From Phytohabitans aurantiacus (GTDB lineage: Bacteria > Actinomycetota > Actinomycetes > Mycobacteriales > Micromonosporaceae): 64,000 nt of DNA. The stretch's first letter is position 1; each line of letters begins with the position of its first letter. Below, one piece after another: positions 6,905-14,984 of the stretch. The position numbers and the translations under genes were made by a program. Below the pieces are notes generated by a model. It was not told the DNA's origin, ran no database searches, and worked only from the letters and a program-made list of their open reading frames with translations. Where the stretch lies: positions 1 through 64,000 of the forward strand of contig NZ_BSDI01000008.1 of assembly GCF_027923225.1 (NCBI RefSeq). Reading direction: 5' to 3'.

Positions 6905-8539
6905 ATGAGACTGCTGCTGCCGCTGTTGCACGCCCGCCGCCTTCGCCGGGCCGCCCGTGATCACTTCGGTTGGCGGCGGCTGCGCGCCGGCCAGCTCGAT
7001 GCCATGAAGGCGGTCCTGCGCCGCCGCGACGTCCTCGTCATCCTGCCGACCGGTGGCGGCAAGTCCGCCGTGTACCAGGTGCCGGCCTCCGTCCTACCCG
7101 GACCGACGGTGGTGATCTCGCCGCTGCTGGCTCTCCAGCAGGACCAGATCGCCGCGCTCAACGAGCGCGGCAAGCCAGAGCTGCGTGCCGTGCGCGTCAG
7201 CTCCGCCGAGTCACCCAACCAGCAGGCCGCGGCCTTCGAAGCGGTACGCCGGGGCGAGGCGCGCTTTCTGTTCATCACGCCCGAGCAGCTCAGCAACCCC
7301 GACCGGCTCACCGAGGTGCGCCTGCTCCGCCCCGCCCTGGTGGCCGTCGACGAGGCACACTGCATCTCCGCCTGGGGCAACGACTTCCGCCCCGACTACC
7401 TGGCGCTCGGCCACCTGATTCGCGGCATGGGCCGGCCGCCGATCGCGGCGCTCACCGCCACCGCCTCCCCTCCGGTGCGCGACGACATCATCCGCCACCT
7501 CGGGCTGCGGCGCCCGCGCGTGGTGGTGTCCGGCCTCGACCGCCACAACCTCTTCCTGGAGGTCGGCCACTGCCCGACCGAGGACTACCGGTGGCGCCGG
7601 CTTGTCGCGCTGCTGAAGGAGGGCGAGAGGCCCGGCATCGTGTACGTGCCGACGCGGCGCGCCGCCGAGGAACTGTGCGAACGGCTCACCGCCGCCGGCT
7701 TTCCCGCGCAGGCGTACCACGGTGGGATGGCGGCCGGCCCGCGCGAGCAGCGGCACAACGACTTCCTCGACAACCGGGTACCGCTGATGGTGGCGACCTC
7801 GGCGTTCGGGATGGGCATCGACAAGGCCGACATCCGCTGGGTGGCGCACATGGCGCTGCCCGACTCGCCCGACAGCTACTTCCAGGAGATCGGCCGCGCC
7901 GGACGAGACGGCGCACCGGCACGGGCCCTGCTGCTGTGGCGGGCCGAAGACGTGGGCCTCCAGCGCTTCTTCACCGGCGGCGCCCCGGACGAGACCGAGT
8001 TGCGTGACCTGGCCGCCGTCCTGCGCACCGGCGACCCGCTCAGCCGCACCGCGCTGCGCGACCGCAGCGGCCTCAGCCCGCGCAAGCTCGGCCGCCTGCT
8101 CAGCCTGCTGGAACAGGTCGACGCGGCCGTCACGCTCGGCACCAACAAGATCACCGCGCCGTCCTACGCGCCGGCTCCGGCCGAAGCGGCGCGCGCGGCG
8201 CTCGCCGAGGCCGAGCGCCAGCAGACGGTACAGCGATCGCGCACCGACATGATGCGAGCCTTCGCGGAGAGCCGGTCGTGCCGCGGGCAGGCCCTGCTCG
8301 CGTACTTCGGCGAACACATGGAGCGACCGTGCGGCCACTGCGACAACTGCGCCGCCGGCTCCTCCGCCGAGACGGTGACCACCGGACCGTTCCCGTTACA
8401 CAGCACCGTGCGACACGCCGACTGGGGCACGGGAATGGTGATGGGCTACGAAGCGGACCGGATGACGGTGCTCTTCGACGACGTAGGGTATAAGACTTTG
8501 TCGGTGCCGGTGGTCCGTGAGCAGGGACTGCTAACTTGA
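6905..8539 (+). CDS. RecQ-family ATP-dependent DNA helicase with UvrD/PcrA-like C-terminal end
   Basis: A 3'-5' DNA helicase of the RecQ type, acting in recombination and repair. The core shows Walker A PTGGGKS (about residue 48), DEAH box VDEAHCISAWG (about 143), FGMGIDKADIR (about 300) and motif VI QEIGRAGRDG (about 325). The RecQ zinc site follows as CRGQALLAYFGE and CGHCDNC (about 458-482). There is no room for a full HRDC domain. Instead the last ~45 residues (VRHADWGTGMVMGYEADRM and on) resemble the Tudor-like tail of UvrD/PcrA helicases. At 544 residues it is shorter than E. coli RecQ (about 610). Confidence 0.92.
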   Translation: MRLLLPLLHARRLRRAARDHFGWRRLRAGQLDAMKAVLRRRDVLVILPTGGGKSAVYQVPASVLPGPTVVISPLLALQQDQIAALNERGKPELRAVRVSSAESPNQQAAAFEAVRRGEARFLFITPEQLSNPDRLTEVRLLRPALVAVDEAHCISAWGNDFRPDYLALGHLIRGMGRPPIAALTATASPPVRDDIIRHLGLRRPRVVVSGLDRHNLFLEVGHCPTEDYRWRRLVALLKEGERPGIVYVPTRRAAEELCERLTAAGFPAQAYHGGMAAGPREQRHNDFLDNRVPLMVATSAFGMGIDKADIRWVAHMALPDSPDSYFQEIGRAGRDGAPARALLLWRAEDVGLQRFFTGGAPDETELRDLAAVLRTGDPLSRTALRDRSGLSPRKLGRLLSLLEQVDAAVTLGTNKITAPSYAPAPAEAARAALAEAERQQTVQRSRTDMMRAFAESRSCRGQALLAYFGEHMERPCGHCDNCAAGSSAETVTTGPFPLHSTVRHADWGTGMVMGYEADRMTVLFDDVGYKTLSVPVVREQGLLT

Positions 8540-8561
8540 CTCGTTGGAGAGGGGCGCGCAC

Positions 8562-9065
8562 GTGACGGAGCAGCCGATGTACTCGAGGCTGGGGTTCACT
8601 GACGAGGAGTGGGGGCTGCTGGTCGGCCTGCCACAGTCGGTGCTGACCGCGGCCAGCGCGGCCGAGCCGGACGGTGCGAAGCGCACCCACCAGGAAAACG
8701 CCGCCGGCCTGGAAGCCATCGCAGAGGGCCGGGAAGACGCCGACCCGCTGGTCGCGGCCGTGGCACAGGAGCTGGTCAACCGCGTCGGCGACCCCGAGAT
8801 GGGCGAGGAGCTCCCGTCCATCCAGCCCGCCGACCCGGAGGCGTACATCGCCGACGTGCTCGCCAGGGCCGGCGAGGCCGCGAAGCTGCTGGCCACGAAG
8901 GTCGACGAGGGCGCGGCCGGCGCCTACAAGCACTGGCTGGTAACCATCGCCGAACAGGTCGTAACGGCCGCCCCGAGCGGCGGCATCCTGGGCATCGGCG
9001 GCGACGTAGTGACAGACCCCGAACGCCGCTTCCGCGACCGCCTAGCCCACGTCCTAACCGACTAA
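8562..9065 (+). CDS. hypothetical protein, 167 aa
   Basis: A soluble, acidic, Ala/Glu-rich protein starting VTEQPMYSRLGFTDEEWGLL and ending in ERRFRDRLAHVL. It is predicted to be helical, with an ILGIGGD turn near residue 150. It begins 22 bp after recQ with a GAGAGGGG ribosome site, so it probably shares a transcript with recQ. I cannot name the family, and nothing in the sequence fixes a function. Confidence 0.75.
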   Translation: MTEQPMYSRLGFTDEEWGLLVGLPQSVLTAASAAEPDGAKRTHQENAAGLEAIAEGREDADPLVAAVAQELVNRVGDPEMGEELPSIQPADPEAYIADVLARAGEAAKLLATKVDEGAAGAYKHWLVTIAEQVVTAAPSGGILGIGGDVVTDPERRFRDRLAHVLTD

Positions 9066-9127
9066 CCGCGCCGCGGGCGGCCGCGCCGCCGGCGCCCCGC
9101 GCCCGGCGCGCCGCCGGCCCCCTTTCC

Positions 9128-9210
9128 GTCGATCAAGGGCGAATGCACGTGGTTGGATCTCTTTTCCGCGTGCATTTGGCCTTGATCGATGCGAATGCCC
9201 TTGATCGCCG
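9128..9210 (+). repeat. ~80-bp GATCAAGG palindromic element, copy 2
   Basis: Box 1 is GATCAAGGGCGAATGCACG, followed by a GGATCTCTTTTC centre. Box 2 inverted is CGTGCATTTGGCCTTGATC, and a third half-box ATGCGAATGCCCTTGATC follows. It sits in the gap between the gene at 8562-9065 and the PPOX gene, next to a very GC-rich stretch at 9066-9125 that can also fold. Confidence 0.9.
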
Positions 9211-9240
9211 CGCGGCGGCGGCGCGGTAGCGTGGCGCACG

Positions 9241-9615
9241 ATGATGACCAGCGAAGAGTTCCGGCTGTTCTGGCGCGAGCGGCACCTGTGCACGCTCACC
9301 ACGCTGCGCCGCGACGGCACACCGCACGTCGTGCCGGTCGGCGTGACGCTCGACCCTGACGCCGGCATAGCGCGCGTCATCACCTCCGGCTCGTCGCGCA
9401 AGGCGCGCAACGCCGCCACCACCGGGCGCGTGGCCGTCTGCCAGGTCGACGGCCGTCGTTGGTCCACGTTGGAGGGACAAGCCGTCGTCCGCGCGGACCC
9501 GGAGGCCGTCGCCGAGGCCGAGCGCCGCTACGCCGAGCGGTACCGTACGCCGCGCGTCAACCCCGAGCGCGTGGTCATCGAGATCACGGTCACTCGGGTA
9601 CTGGGCAATGTCTGA
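9241..9615 (+). CDS. PPOX-class (F420-dependent type) flavin/deazaflavin oxidoreductase
   Basis: A 124-residue split-barrel protein of the pyridoxamine-phosphate-oxidase-like superfamily, close to the Rv1155-type F420-binding group. Its start, FRLFWRERHLCTLTTLRRDG then PHVVPVGVTLD, and the SSRKARNAATTGRVAVCQVDG middle carry the expected cofactor pattern. Its substrate cannot be predicted. It overlaps cobL by 8 bp, so the two are translationally coupled and it may be expressed with the B12 genes. The start could be either ATG of the ATGATG at 9241. Confidence 0.85.
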   Translation: MMTSEEFRLFWRERHLCTLTTLRRDGTPHVVPVGVTLDPDAGIARVITSGSSRKARNAATTGRVAVCQVDGRRWSTLEGQAVVRADPEAVAEAERRYAERYRTPRVNPERVVIEITVTRVLGNV

Positions 9616-10801
9616 CGTCACCGTCGTCGGCATCGGCGCCGACGGTTGGGCCGGCCTGTCCGAGCCCGGGCGAGAGGCGGCCCGCTCAGCGGAGGTACTG
9701 CTCGGCAGCCGCCGCCAGCTCGACCTGCTGCCCGACGAGGTCAAGGCCGACCGGGTGCCATGGCCGTCGCCTCTGCTCGCCGCCCTGCACGGACTACTCG
9801 ACGCACACCGGGACCGCCGCGTCTGCGTACTGGCCAGCGGCGACCCGATGTTCCACGGCATCGGGTCCACTGTGGTCAAGCTGCTCGGCGCCGGTCGCGT
9901 AACCGTGCTGCCGCACCCGTCGTCGGCGTCCCTCGCCTGCGCCCACCTCGGTTGGCCGCTGGACACCGTCGAGGTCGTCAGCGCGGTCGGCCGCCCGGTC
10001 ACGTTGCTGCATCCGGCACTCCACCCCGGACGCCGGGTTATCGTCTTGAGTGCCGATGGCGCGACTCCGGCAGCGGTCGCGGCTCTGCTGGACGCGCGCG
10101 GGTACGGCGACAGCGAGCTGACCGTGCTCGAACAGCTCGGCGGGCCGGGCGAACGCGTCGTCACGGGCCTGGCCCGCGACCACTGGCCGGTCGCCGACCC
10201 ACTCAACGTGGTCGCGGTGCACTGCCGCGGCACCGCCCTGGTGCCGACCGTGCCAGGCTTGCCCGACGACGCATACCTTCATGATGGACAGCTCACCAAG
10301 CGTGAGGCACGCGCCGTCACGCTGGCTCGCCTGCAACCGGTGCCCGGCCAGTTACTCTGGGACGTCGGCGCGGGCGCCGGCAGCATCGCCATCGAATGGT
10401 CACGCGCGCATCGCGCGTGCCGGGCGATCGCCGTCGAAGCCGACAGCGAACGCGTGTCGCGCATCGGTGCCAACGCGCAGGCGCTGGGCGTACCATATCT
10501 GTCTGTTGTGGAGGGTCGTGCGCCCGAGGCTCTCGACGGCCTCGACCCGCCCGATGCCGTCTTTGTCGGTGGCGGGGTGACCGCGCCCGGCATGCTGGAG
10601 GCGTGCTGGGCCGCGCTATTGCCCGGCGGGCGTCTGGTGGTCAACGCGGTGACGTTGGAGTCCGAGCGCTTGGTGGCCGAGTGGCACGCTCGGGTGGGCG
10701 GCGACCTGGCCCGCATCGCGATCCAGCGGGCGGCGCCGATCGGCGGCTTCACCGGCTGGCGCCCGCTCCACCCTGTGACACAGTGGACAGTGGTGAAGTG
10801 A
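9608..10801 (+). CDS. precorrin-6Y C5,15-methyltransferase (decarboxylating), CobL (CbiE-CbiT fusion)
   Basis: Methylates precorrin-6Y at C5 and C15 and decarboxylates the C12 acetate to give precorrin-8X. The N-terminal CbiE-type half covers about residues 1-205 (VVGIGADGWAGLS, then LASGDPMFHGIG). The C-terminal CbiT-type SAM methyltransferase covers about 215-397, with DVGAGAGSIAIEWSR near residue 258 and DAVFVGGGV. Its 397 residues fit the fused CobL family. GTGA overlap with cobM shows coupled translation. Confidence 0.95.
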   Translation: MSDVTVVGIGADGWAGLSEPGREAARSAEVLLGSRRQLDLLPDEVKADRVPWPSPLLAALHGLLDAHRDRRVCVLASGDPMFHGIGSTVVKLLGAGRVTVLPHPSSASLACAHLGWPLDTVEVVSAVGRPVTLLHPALHPGRRVIVLSADGATPAAVAALLDARGYGDSELTVLEQLGGPGERVVTGLARDHWPVADPLNVVAVHCRGTALVPTVPGLPDDAYLHDGQLTKREARAVTLARLQPVPGQLLWDVGAGAGSIAIEWSRAHRACRAIAVEADSERVSRIGANAQALGVPYLSVVEGRAPEALDGLDPPDAVFVGGGVTAPGMLEACWAALLPGGRLVVNAVTLESERLVAEWHARVGGDLARIAIQRAAPIGGFTGWRPLHPVTQWTVVK

Positions 10802-11538
10802 CAGTCCACTTTATAGGCGCGGGCCCCGGTGCTGCCGACCTGATCACCGTCCGGGGGCGCGACCTCATCGCGCGCAGTCCGGTCTGCCTGTACGCGGGCA
10901 GCCTCGTGCCGGCGGAACTGCTGACCTACTGCCCGCCCGGTGCGCGCACAGTGGACACCGCGCGGCTCACGCTCGACGAGATCGTGGCCGAGATGGTGGC
11001 CGCGCACGCCGCGGGGCTCGACGTGGCGCGGCTACATTCGGGTGACCCGTCGGTGTTCAGCGCGATGGCCGAGCAGATGCGGCGGCTCGACGCGGCCGGA
11101 GTGCCGTACGCGGTGACGCCGGGCGTGCCCGCGTTCGCCGCGGCGGCCGCCACGCTGAGCCGCGAACTGACTGTGCCGACAGTCGGCCAGACCGTCATCC
11201 TGACCCGCATATCAGGCGGCGCGACCCCGATGCCGCCGGGCGAGGACCTCGCCACGCTGGCGGCCAGCCGTTCCACCGTGGTGCTCCACCTGGCGGTCCA
11301 GCGCATCGACGACGTCGTACGCGAGTTGCTGCCCCACTACGGCGCCGACTGTCCCGTGGCCGTGGTGGCGTACGCGAGCCGCCCGGACGAGGTGATCCTG
11401 CGCGGCACGCTGGCCGACATAGCCGGCAAAGTGCACGAGGCCGGCCTGGTCCGCACCGCGGTGATCGTCGTAGGCAAGGTCCTCTCCGCCGAATCTTTCC
11501 CCGACAGCCACCTCTACTCCCCCAAGCGCACCCGCTAG
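10798..11538 (+). CDS. precorrin-4 C11-methyltransferase, CobM
   Basis: SAM-dependent methyltransferase that adds the C11 methyl group to precorrin-4. Signatures are the N-terminal FIGAGPGAADLITVRG, the SAM-binding LHSGDPSVFSAMAEQ and PTVGQTVILTRISG. I place the start at GTG 10798, overlapping the cobL stop, although the same frame is open much further upstream; the family length (about 250) and the FIGAGPG start support this 246-residue choice. The gene ends 19 bp before a strong palindrome shared with the convergent cbiD. Confidence 0.95.
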   Translation: MTVHFIGAGPGAADLITVRGRDLIARSPVCLYAGSLVPAELLTYCPPGARTVDTARLTLDEIVAEMVAAHAAGLDVARLHSGDPSVFSAMAEQMRRLDAAGVPYAVTPGVPAFAAAAATLSRELTVPTVGQTVILTRISGGATPMPPGEDLATLAASRSTVVLHLAVQRIDDVVRELLPHYGADCPVAVVAYASRPDEVILRGTLADIAGKVHEAGLVRTAVIVVGKVLSAESFPDSHLYSPKRTR

Positions 11539-11556
11539 CTCCCCGCTCCGCGCTCC

Positions 11557-11612
11557 CGTGATCAGGGCGTCCCTGAAGTCGCTCTAACGACTTGAGGGAC
11601 GCCCTGATCACG
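11557..11612. terminator. 56-bp palindrome between convergent cobM and cbiD
   Basis: The arms CGTGATCAGGGCGTCCCTGA and its complement pair around a short TCTAA-type loop. It lies between two converging genes and contains the cbiD stop codon, so a bidirectional terminator is likely. A second copy with the same sequence plan is at 28929-28984, again between convergent genes. Confidence 0.75.
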
Positions 11613-12687
11613 AAGGGGTGGTGCGGCCTACCACTCGGCCGGCGCGGTCGATTACAACTACGTCGACCGTCACGGGGGCCTCGCGGAGGACGGACAGTGC
11701 TGTCTTGCGGGCGCCGGCCGCGACCGCGTCACCGAGCGGGATGCCCGCGGCCTCGCAGTGCTGGAGGGCTTCGAGCGCGGTGTTGGACGCGACCACCCGC
11801 TCGGCCAACTCCCCCGTGCCGCCAGAGGAACGCGCCAGTGCGGCAAGGCTCCTCAGGTCCACTTGCGAGCGTCCAGAGTGGAGGTCGAGGTGGCCGTCAG
11901 CGAGCTTGGCGAGCTTGCCAATCCCGCCCGCGATGGTCAGCCGCGGCACCGGGTGCCGTCGCAGATACTTCAACACCGCACCCGCGAAGTCGCCCATGTC
12001 GAGCAGCGCGTCCTCCGGCAGGCCGTACAGCTCCGCCGCGACCCGCTCGGATGTGCTCCCGGTGCAGCCGGCGACGTGCTGGCGTCCGGCGGCGCGGGCG
12101 ACGTCGATGCCGCGGCGGATGCTGTCGATCCAGGCGGCGCACGAGTACGGGACGACGATCCCGGTGGTGCCGAGGATGGACAGGCCACCCAGGATGCCGA
12201 GGCGCGGGTTCCAGGTGCGGGCGGCCAGCTCCTCGCCGCCGTCGACGGAGATCTCGACGATGACGTCGCCGGTGCCGCCGTGCTGCGTGGCCACCTCGGC
12301 GACGGCGTCCCGCATCATCTGGCGCGGCACCGGGTTGATCGCCGGCTCGCCGACCGGGAGTGGCAGGCCGGGTTTGGTGATCGTGCCCACGCCCGGGCCG
12401 GCGCGAAAGACCACACCCGCTCCGGGCCGGGCCAGTGTGACTGTTGCACGGATCAGGGCGCCGTGGGTGACGTCGGGGTCGTCGCCGGCGTCTTTGACGA
12501 TACCGACCGTAGCTGACCCGTCACTCAGGTACTCCACCGCGAGCGCGAACGCCGGCCTCTGCCCCTTGGGCAGCACAATCTCCACCGGGTCCGGGAACGC
12601 ACCGGTGAGCAGCGCGGTGTACGCGGCCTTGGTCGCCGCGGTCGCGCACGCTCCGGTGGTCCAGCCGTACCGCAAAGTCACGGTCAC
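11608..12687 (-). CDS. CbiD, (cobalt-)precorrin-5B C1-methyltransferase
   Basis: Methylates C1 of the corrin precursor after loss of the C20 unit. The N-terminus LRYGWTTGACATAATKAAY is the CbiD hallmark. NPVPRQMM and GTTGIVVPYSCAAWI in the middle and FAGAVLKYLRR, AGGIGKLAKLADG near the C-terminus fit the 359-residue length. CbiD belongs to the anaerobic pathway, where CobF does this step aerobically; here it sits among aerobic-type genes. GTG 12687 is chosen (the second GTG at 12681 is possible). The start is divergent from the lipoprotein gene and the end is convergent with cobM. Confidence 0.93.
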   Translation of the reverse strand: MTVTLRYGWTTGACATAATKAAYTALLTGAFPDPVEIVLPKGQRPAFALAVEYLSDGSATVGIVKDAGDDPDVTHGALIRATVTLARPGAGVVFRAGPGVGTITKPGLPLPVGEPAINPVPRQMMRDAVAEVATQHGGTGDVIVEISVDGGEELAARTWNPRLGILGGLSILGTTGIVVPYSCAAWIDSIRRGIDVARAAGRQHVAGCTGSTSERVAAELYGLPEDALLDMGDFAGAVLKYLRRHPVPRLTIAGGIGKLAKLADGHLDLHSGRSQVDLRSLAALARSSGGTGELAERVVASNTALEALQHCEAAGIPLGDAVAAGARKTALSVLREAPVTVDVVVIDRAGRVVGRTTPS

Positions 12688-12738
12688 AGGATGCCCCACG
12701 GGCTTTCGTCGCTTGCCCGCAACCTGCACACTTGGGCG

Positions 12739-14217
12739 GTGAAGAGACGGTTCGCGATGCTCCTGATACTGAGCGTGGCGGCGTGCGGTTCCGAGCCGGC
12801 GCAGCCGAAGTTCGTGCAGGGCACATCCGGGTCGACGGCGCCCGCGACGGCACCAGCCACGGCAGGCACCACCTTCGAGGGCTGGTCCGACCCCGCCGGA
12901 GTAGGCAAGCCGTACGGCGACAAGGTGACCGGATTGCTCACCTTCCGCGGCAACCCAACCCGCACGTACTACGGCACCGGTCCCGTGTCGCGCACGGCAC
13001 CAGCGAAGCGATGGCAGTTTCCCCGCAGCGGCGGCCTGTGCGCGAAGTCGACGGACGGCAAGGGCGAACGGGTCTGGTGCGGCTCCGGTTGGACCGGCCA
13101 ACCATCCGTCTTCGAGCGCGACAACCGCACGTGGGTCGTCTTCGGCGCATACGACAAGGCGATCCATTTCCTGGACGCGGCTACCGGCGAGCGCATCCTG
13201 CCGGACTTCCCCACCGGCGACATCATCAAGGGCTCGGTGACGGTGGATCCGGACGGCTTCCCGCTGGTGTATTCGGGGTCGCGCGACAACTTCTACCGCA
13301 TCATCGCGATCGACCGCGGCAAGCCGACCGAGCTGTGGAAGCTGTCGGCGAAGGCGGTGTCGCCGACGAAGTGGAACGACGACTGGGACAGCACCGGGCT
13401 CATCATCGACGACTACCTGTTCGAGGGCGGGGAAAACAGCCAGTTCCACATCGTGAAGCTGAACCGGAAGTACGGCGCGGACGGCAAGGTGACCGTCTCG
13501 CCGAAGGTGGTCTTCAACGCGCCGGGCTGGGATGCGCAGCTGCTCAAAGACGTCGGCGACCAGAACGTCTCCATCGAGACGTCGGTGGCGATCCACGGCA
13601 ACACCGTGTACTTCAGCAACTCGGGCGGGCTCGTCCAGGGCTGGGACATCAGCGGCCTGAAGGAGGGGAAAAAGCCCAAGCGGGTGTTCCGCTTCTGGAC
13701 CGGTGACGACACCGACGCCACGATCGTGGTGGACTCCAGCGGCGCGCTCTACGTCGGTTCGGAGTACGAGCGGGGCACGGCGCGTTCGAAGGCGGTCGGC
13801 CAGATGATGAAACTGGACCCGACGAAGAAGGATCCGCTCGTGTGGAAGGTCGACGACCAGAAGGGCAACCCGGCGGGCATCTGGGGTACGCCGGCGCTGC
13901 ACAAGGACATCGTCATTTTCGACACGAACGGCGGTGACGTGCTCGGCATCGGCCGCGAAGACGGTGCGGTGCGATGGAAGTTCGCGTTGCCGGGGCCCAC
14001 CTGGCAGTCGCCGGTGGTCGTCGACGACGTGCTCCTGATCGGCGACTGCAAAGGCGACATGCACGCATACGACGTCAGCGACACCACTGTCACGCCGAAG
14101 AAGCTGTGGACGGTCAACATCGGTGGCTGTGTCGAATCCACACCGGCAGTGTGGAAGGGAAACCTCTACTTCGGCACCCGCGCGGGCGCATTCCACTCGA
14201 TCGGCGTCAAACAGTGA
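12739..14217 (+). CDS. PQQ-binding-like beta-propeller lipoprotein
   Basis: A 492-residue exported protein. The N-terminus (VKRRFAMLLILSVAACGS) is a lipoprotein signal with lipobox SVAAC. A Thr/Ala/Pro linker follows, then WD-like/quinoprotein propeller repeats: VVFGAYDKAIHFLDAATGE, LVYSGSRDNFYRIIAIDRG, DVLGIGREDGAVRWKFALPG, LLIGDCKGDMHAYDV, LYFGTRAGAFHSIGV. Such propellers act as scaffolds or bind quinone cofactors; no catalytic residue pattern is clear. It starts opposite cbiD and its stop overlaps cobK, so it lies inside the B12 cluster and could be expressed with cobK. A function in B12 or cobalt handling is only a guess. Confidence 0.85.
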   Translation: MKRRFAMLLILSVAACGSEPAQPKFVQGTSGSTAPATAPATAGTTFEGWSDPAGVGKPYGDKVTGLLTFRGNPTRTYYGTGPVSRTAPAKRWQFPRSGGLCAKSTDGKGERVWCGSGWTGQPSVFERDNRTWVVFGAYDKAIHFLDAATGERILPDFPTGDIIKGSVTVDPDGFPLVYSGSRDNFYRIIAIDRGKPTELWKLSAKAVSPTKWNDDWDSTGLIIDDYLFEGGENSQFHIVKLNRKYGADGKVTVSPKVVFNAPGWDAQLLKDVGDQNVSIETSVAIHGNTVYFSNSGGLVQGWDISGLKEGKKPKRVFRFWTGDDTDATIVVDSSGALYVGSEYERGTARSKAVGQMMKLDPTKKDPLVWKVDDQKGNPAGIWGTPALHKDIVIFDTNGGDVLGIGREDGAVRWKFALPGPTWQSPVVVDDVLLIGDCKGDMHAYDVSDTTVTPKKLWTVNIGGCVESTPAVWKGNLYFGTRAGAFHSIGVKQ

Positions 14218-14984
14218 GTGAGCGAAGCGCGGAGCGAACGAACCATCAAACACTGCGGTTGTTGATTCTGGGGGGCACGGCGGAGGCGCGGGAACTGGCC
14301 GCTGCCGCGCCGAGCGGGCACGTTGTCACCTCATTGGCGGGGCGGGTCAACGCGCCCCGCCTGCCCGCCGGCGAGGTGCGGATTGGTGGCTTCGGGGGCC
14401 CTGACGGCCTGGTCGCATGGCTGGTGTCCGAGCGCATCGACGCGGTCGTCGATGCCACACATCCTTTCGCGTACCGGATCAGCGCATCGGCAAGGCAGGC
14501 GACCGGCCTCCTGGGACTGCCGTTACTGGCGCTGCACCGTCCCGGGTGGACGGAAGGACCGGGCGACGACTGGCGCAGGGTACCGAGTGTCGAGGCGGCC
14601 GCCGAGGCGCTGCCGGGACTCGGCAGCCGGGTACTGCTCACGACCGGCCGCCAGAGCCTCGCGGCGTTCGCCGGCAACACTGAGTGGTTCCTGATCCGCA
14701 CCGTCGATCCGCCGTCACCGCCCCTTCCCGCACGCCACGAGGTGGTGCTGGACCGCGGACCGTACACCGTGGACGGCGAAGCGGCACTGATGCGGGGGCA
14801 CCGCATCGACGTACTTGTCACCAAAGACAGCGGCGGGGCGCTGACCGCCGCGAAACTGGTGGCCGCCCGCCACCTCGGACTGCCCGTGCTGATGGTCGAC
14901 CGCCCCGCCCCGCCCGACGGGGTCCCCACCGTGACCACCGTCCCCGAAGCAGTGGATTGGCTCAGGGATAACGCCGGGGCGTGA
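14214..14984 (+). CDS. precorrin-6A reductase, CobK
   Basis: NAD(P)H-dependent reduction of precorrin-6A to dihydro-precorrin-6. Signatures are LLILGGTAEARELA near the N-terminus, SLAGR, DATHPFA, LLTTGRQSL and VTKDSGG. The GTG at 14214 overlaps the preceding stop and adds a leader VSERSAERTNHQ encoded by a GAGCGAAGCG-rich repeat-like stretch. A later start near 14256 would match the family better. The end overlaps the convergent cobIJ by 23 bp. Confidence 0.93.
   Translation: MSERSAERTNHQTLRLLILGGTAEARELAAAAPSGHVVTSLAGRVNAPRLPAGEVRIGGFGGPDGLVAWLVSERIDAVVDATHPFAYRISASARQATGLLGLPLLALHRPGWTEGPGDDWRRVPSVEAAAEALPGLGSRVLLTTGRQSLAAFAGNTEWFLIRTVDPPSPPLPARHEVVLDRGPYTVDGEAALMRGHRIDVLVTKDSGGALTAAKLVAARHLGLPVLMVDRPAPPDGVPTVTTVPEAVDWLRDNAGA

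Noticed and set aside
11608..14253. 881-codon minus frame
   Set aside because: Only the C-terminal 359 codons are CbiD. The rest is antisense to the beta-propeller lipoprotein, whose signal peptide and repeats are clear.
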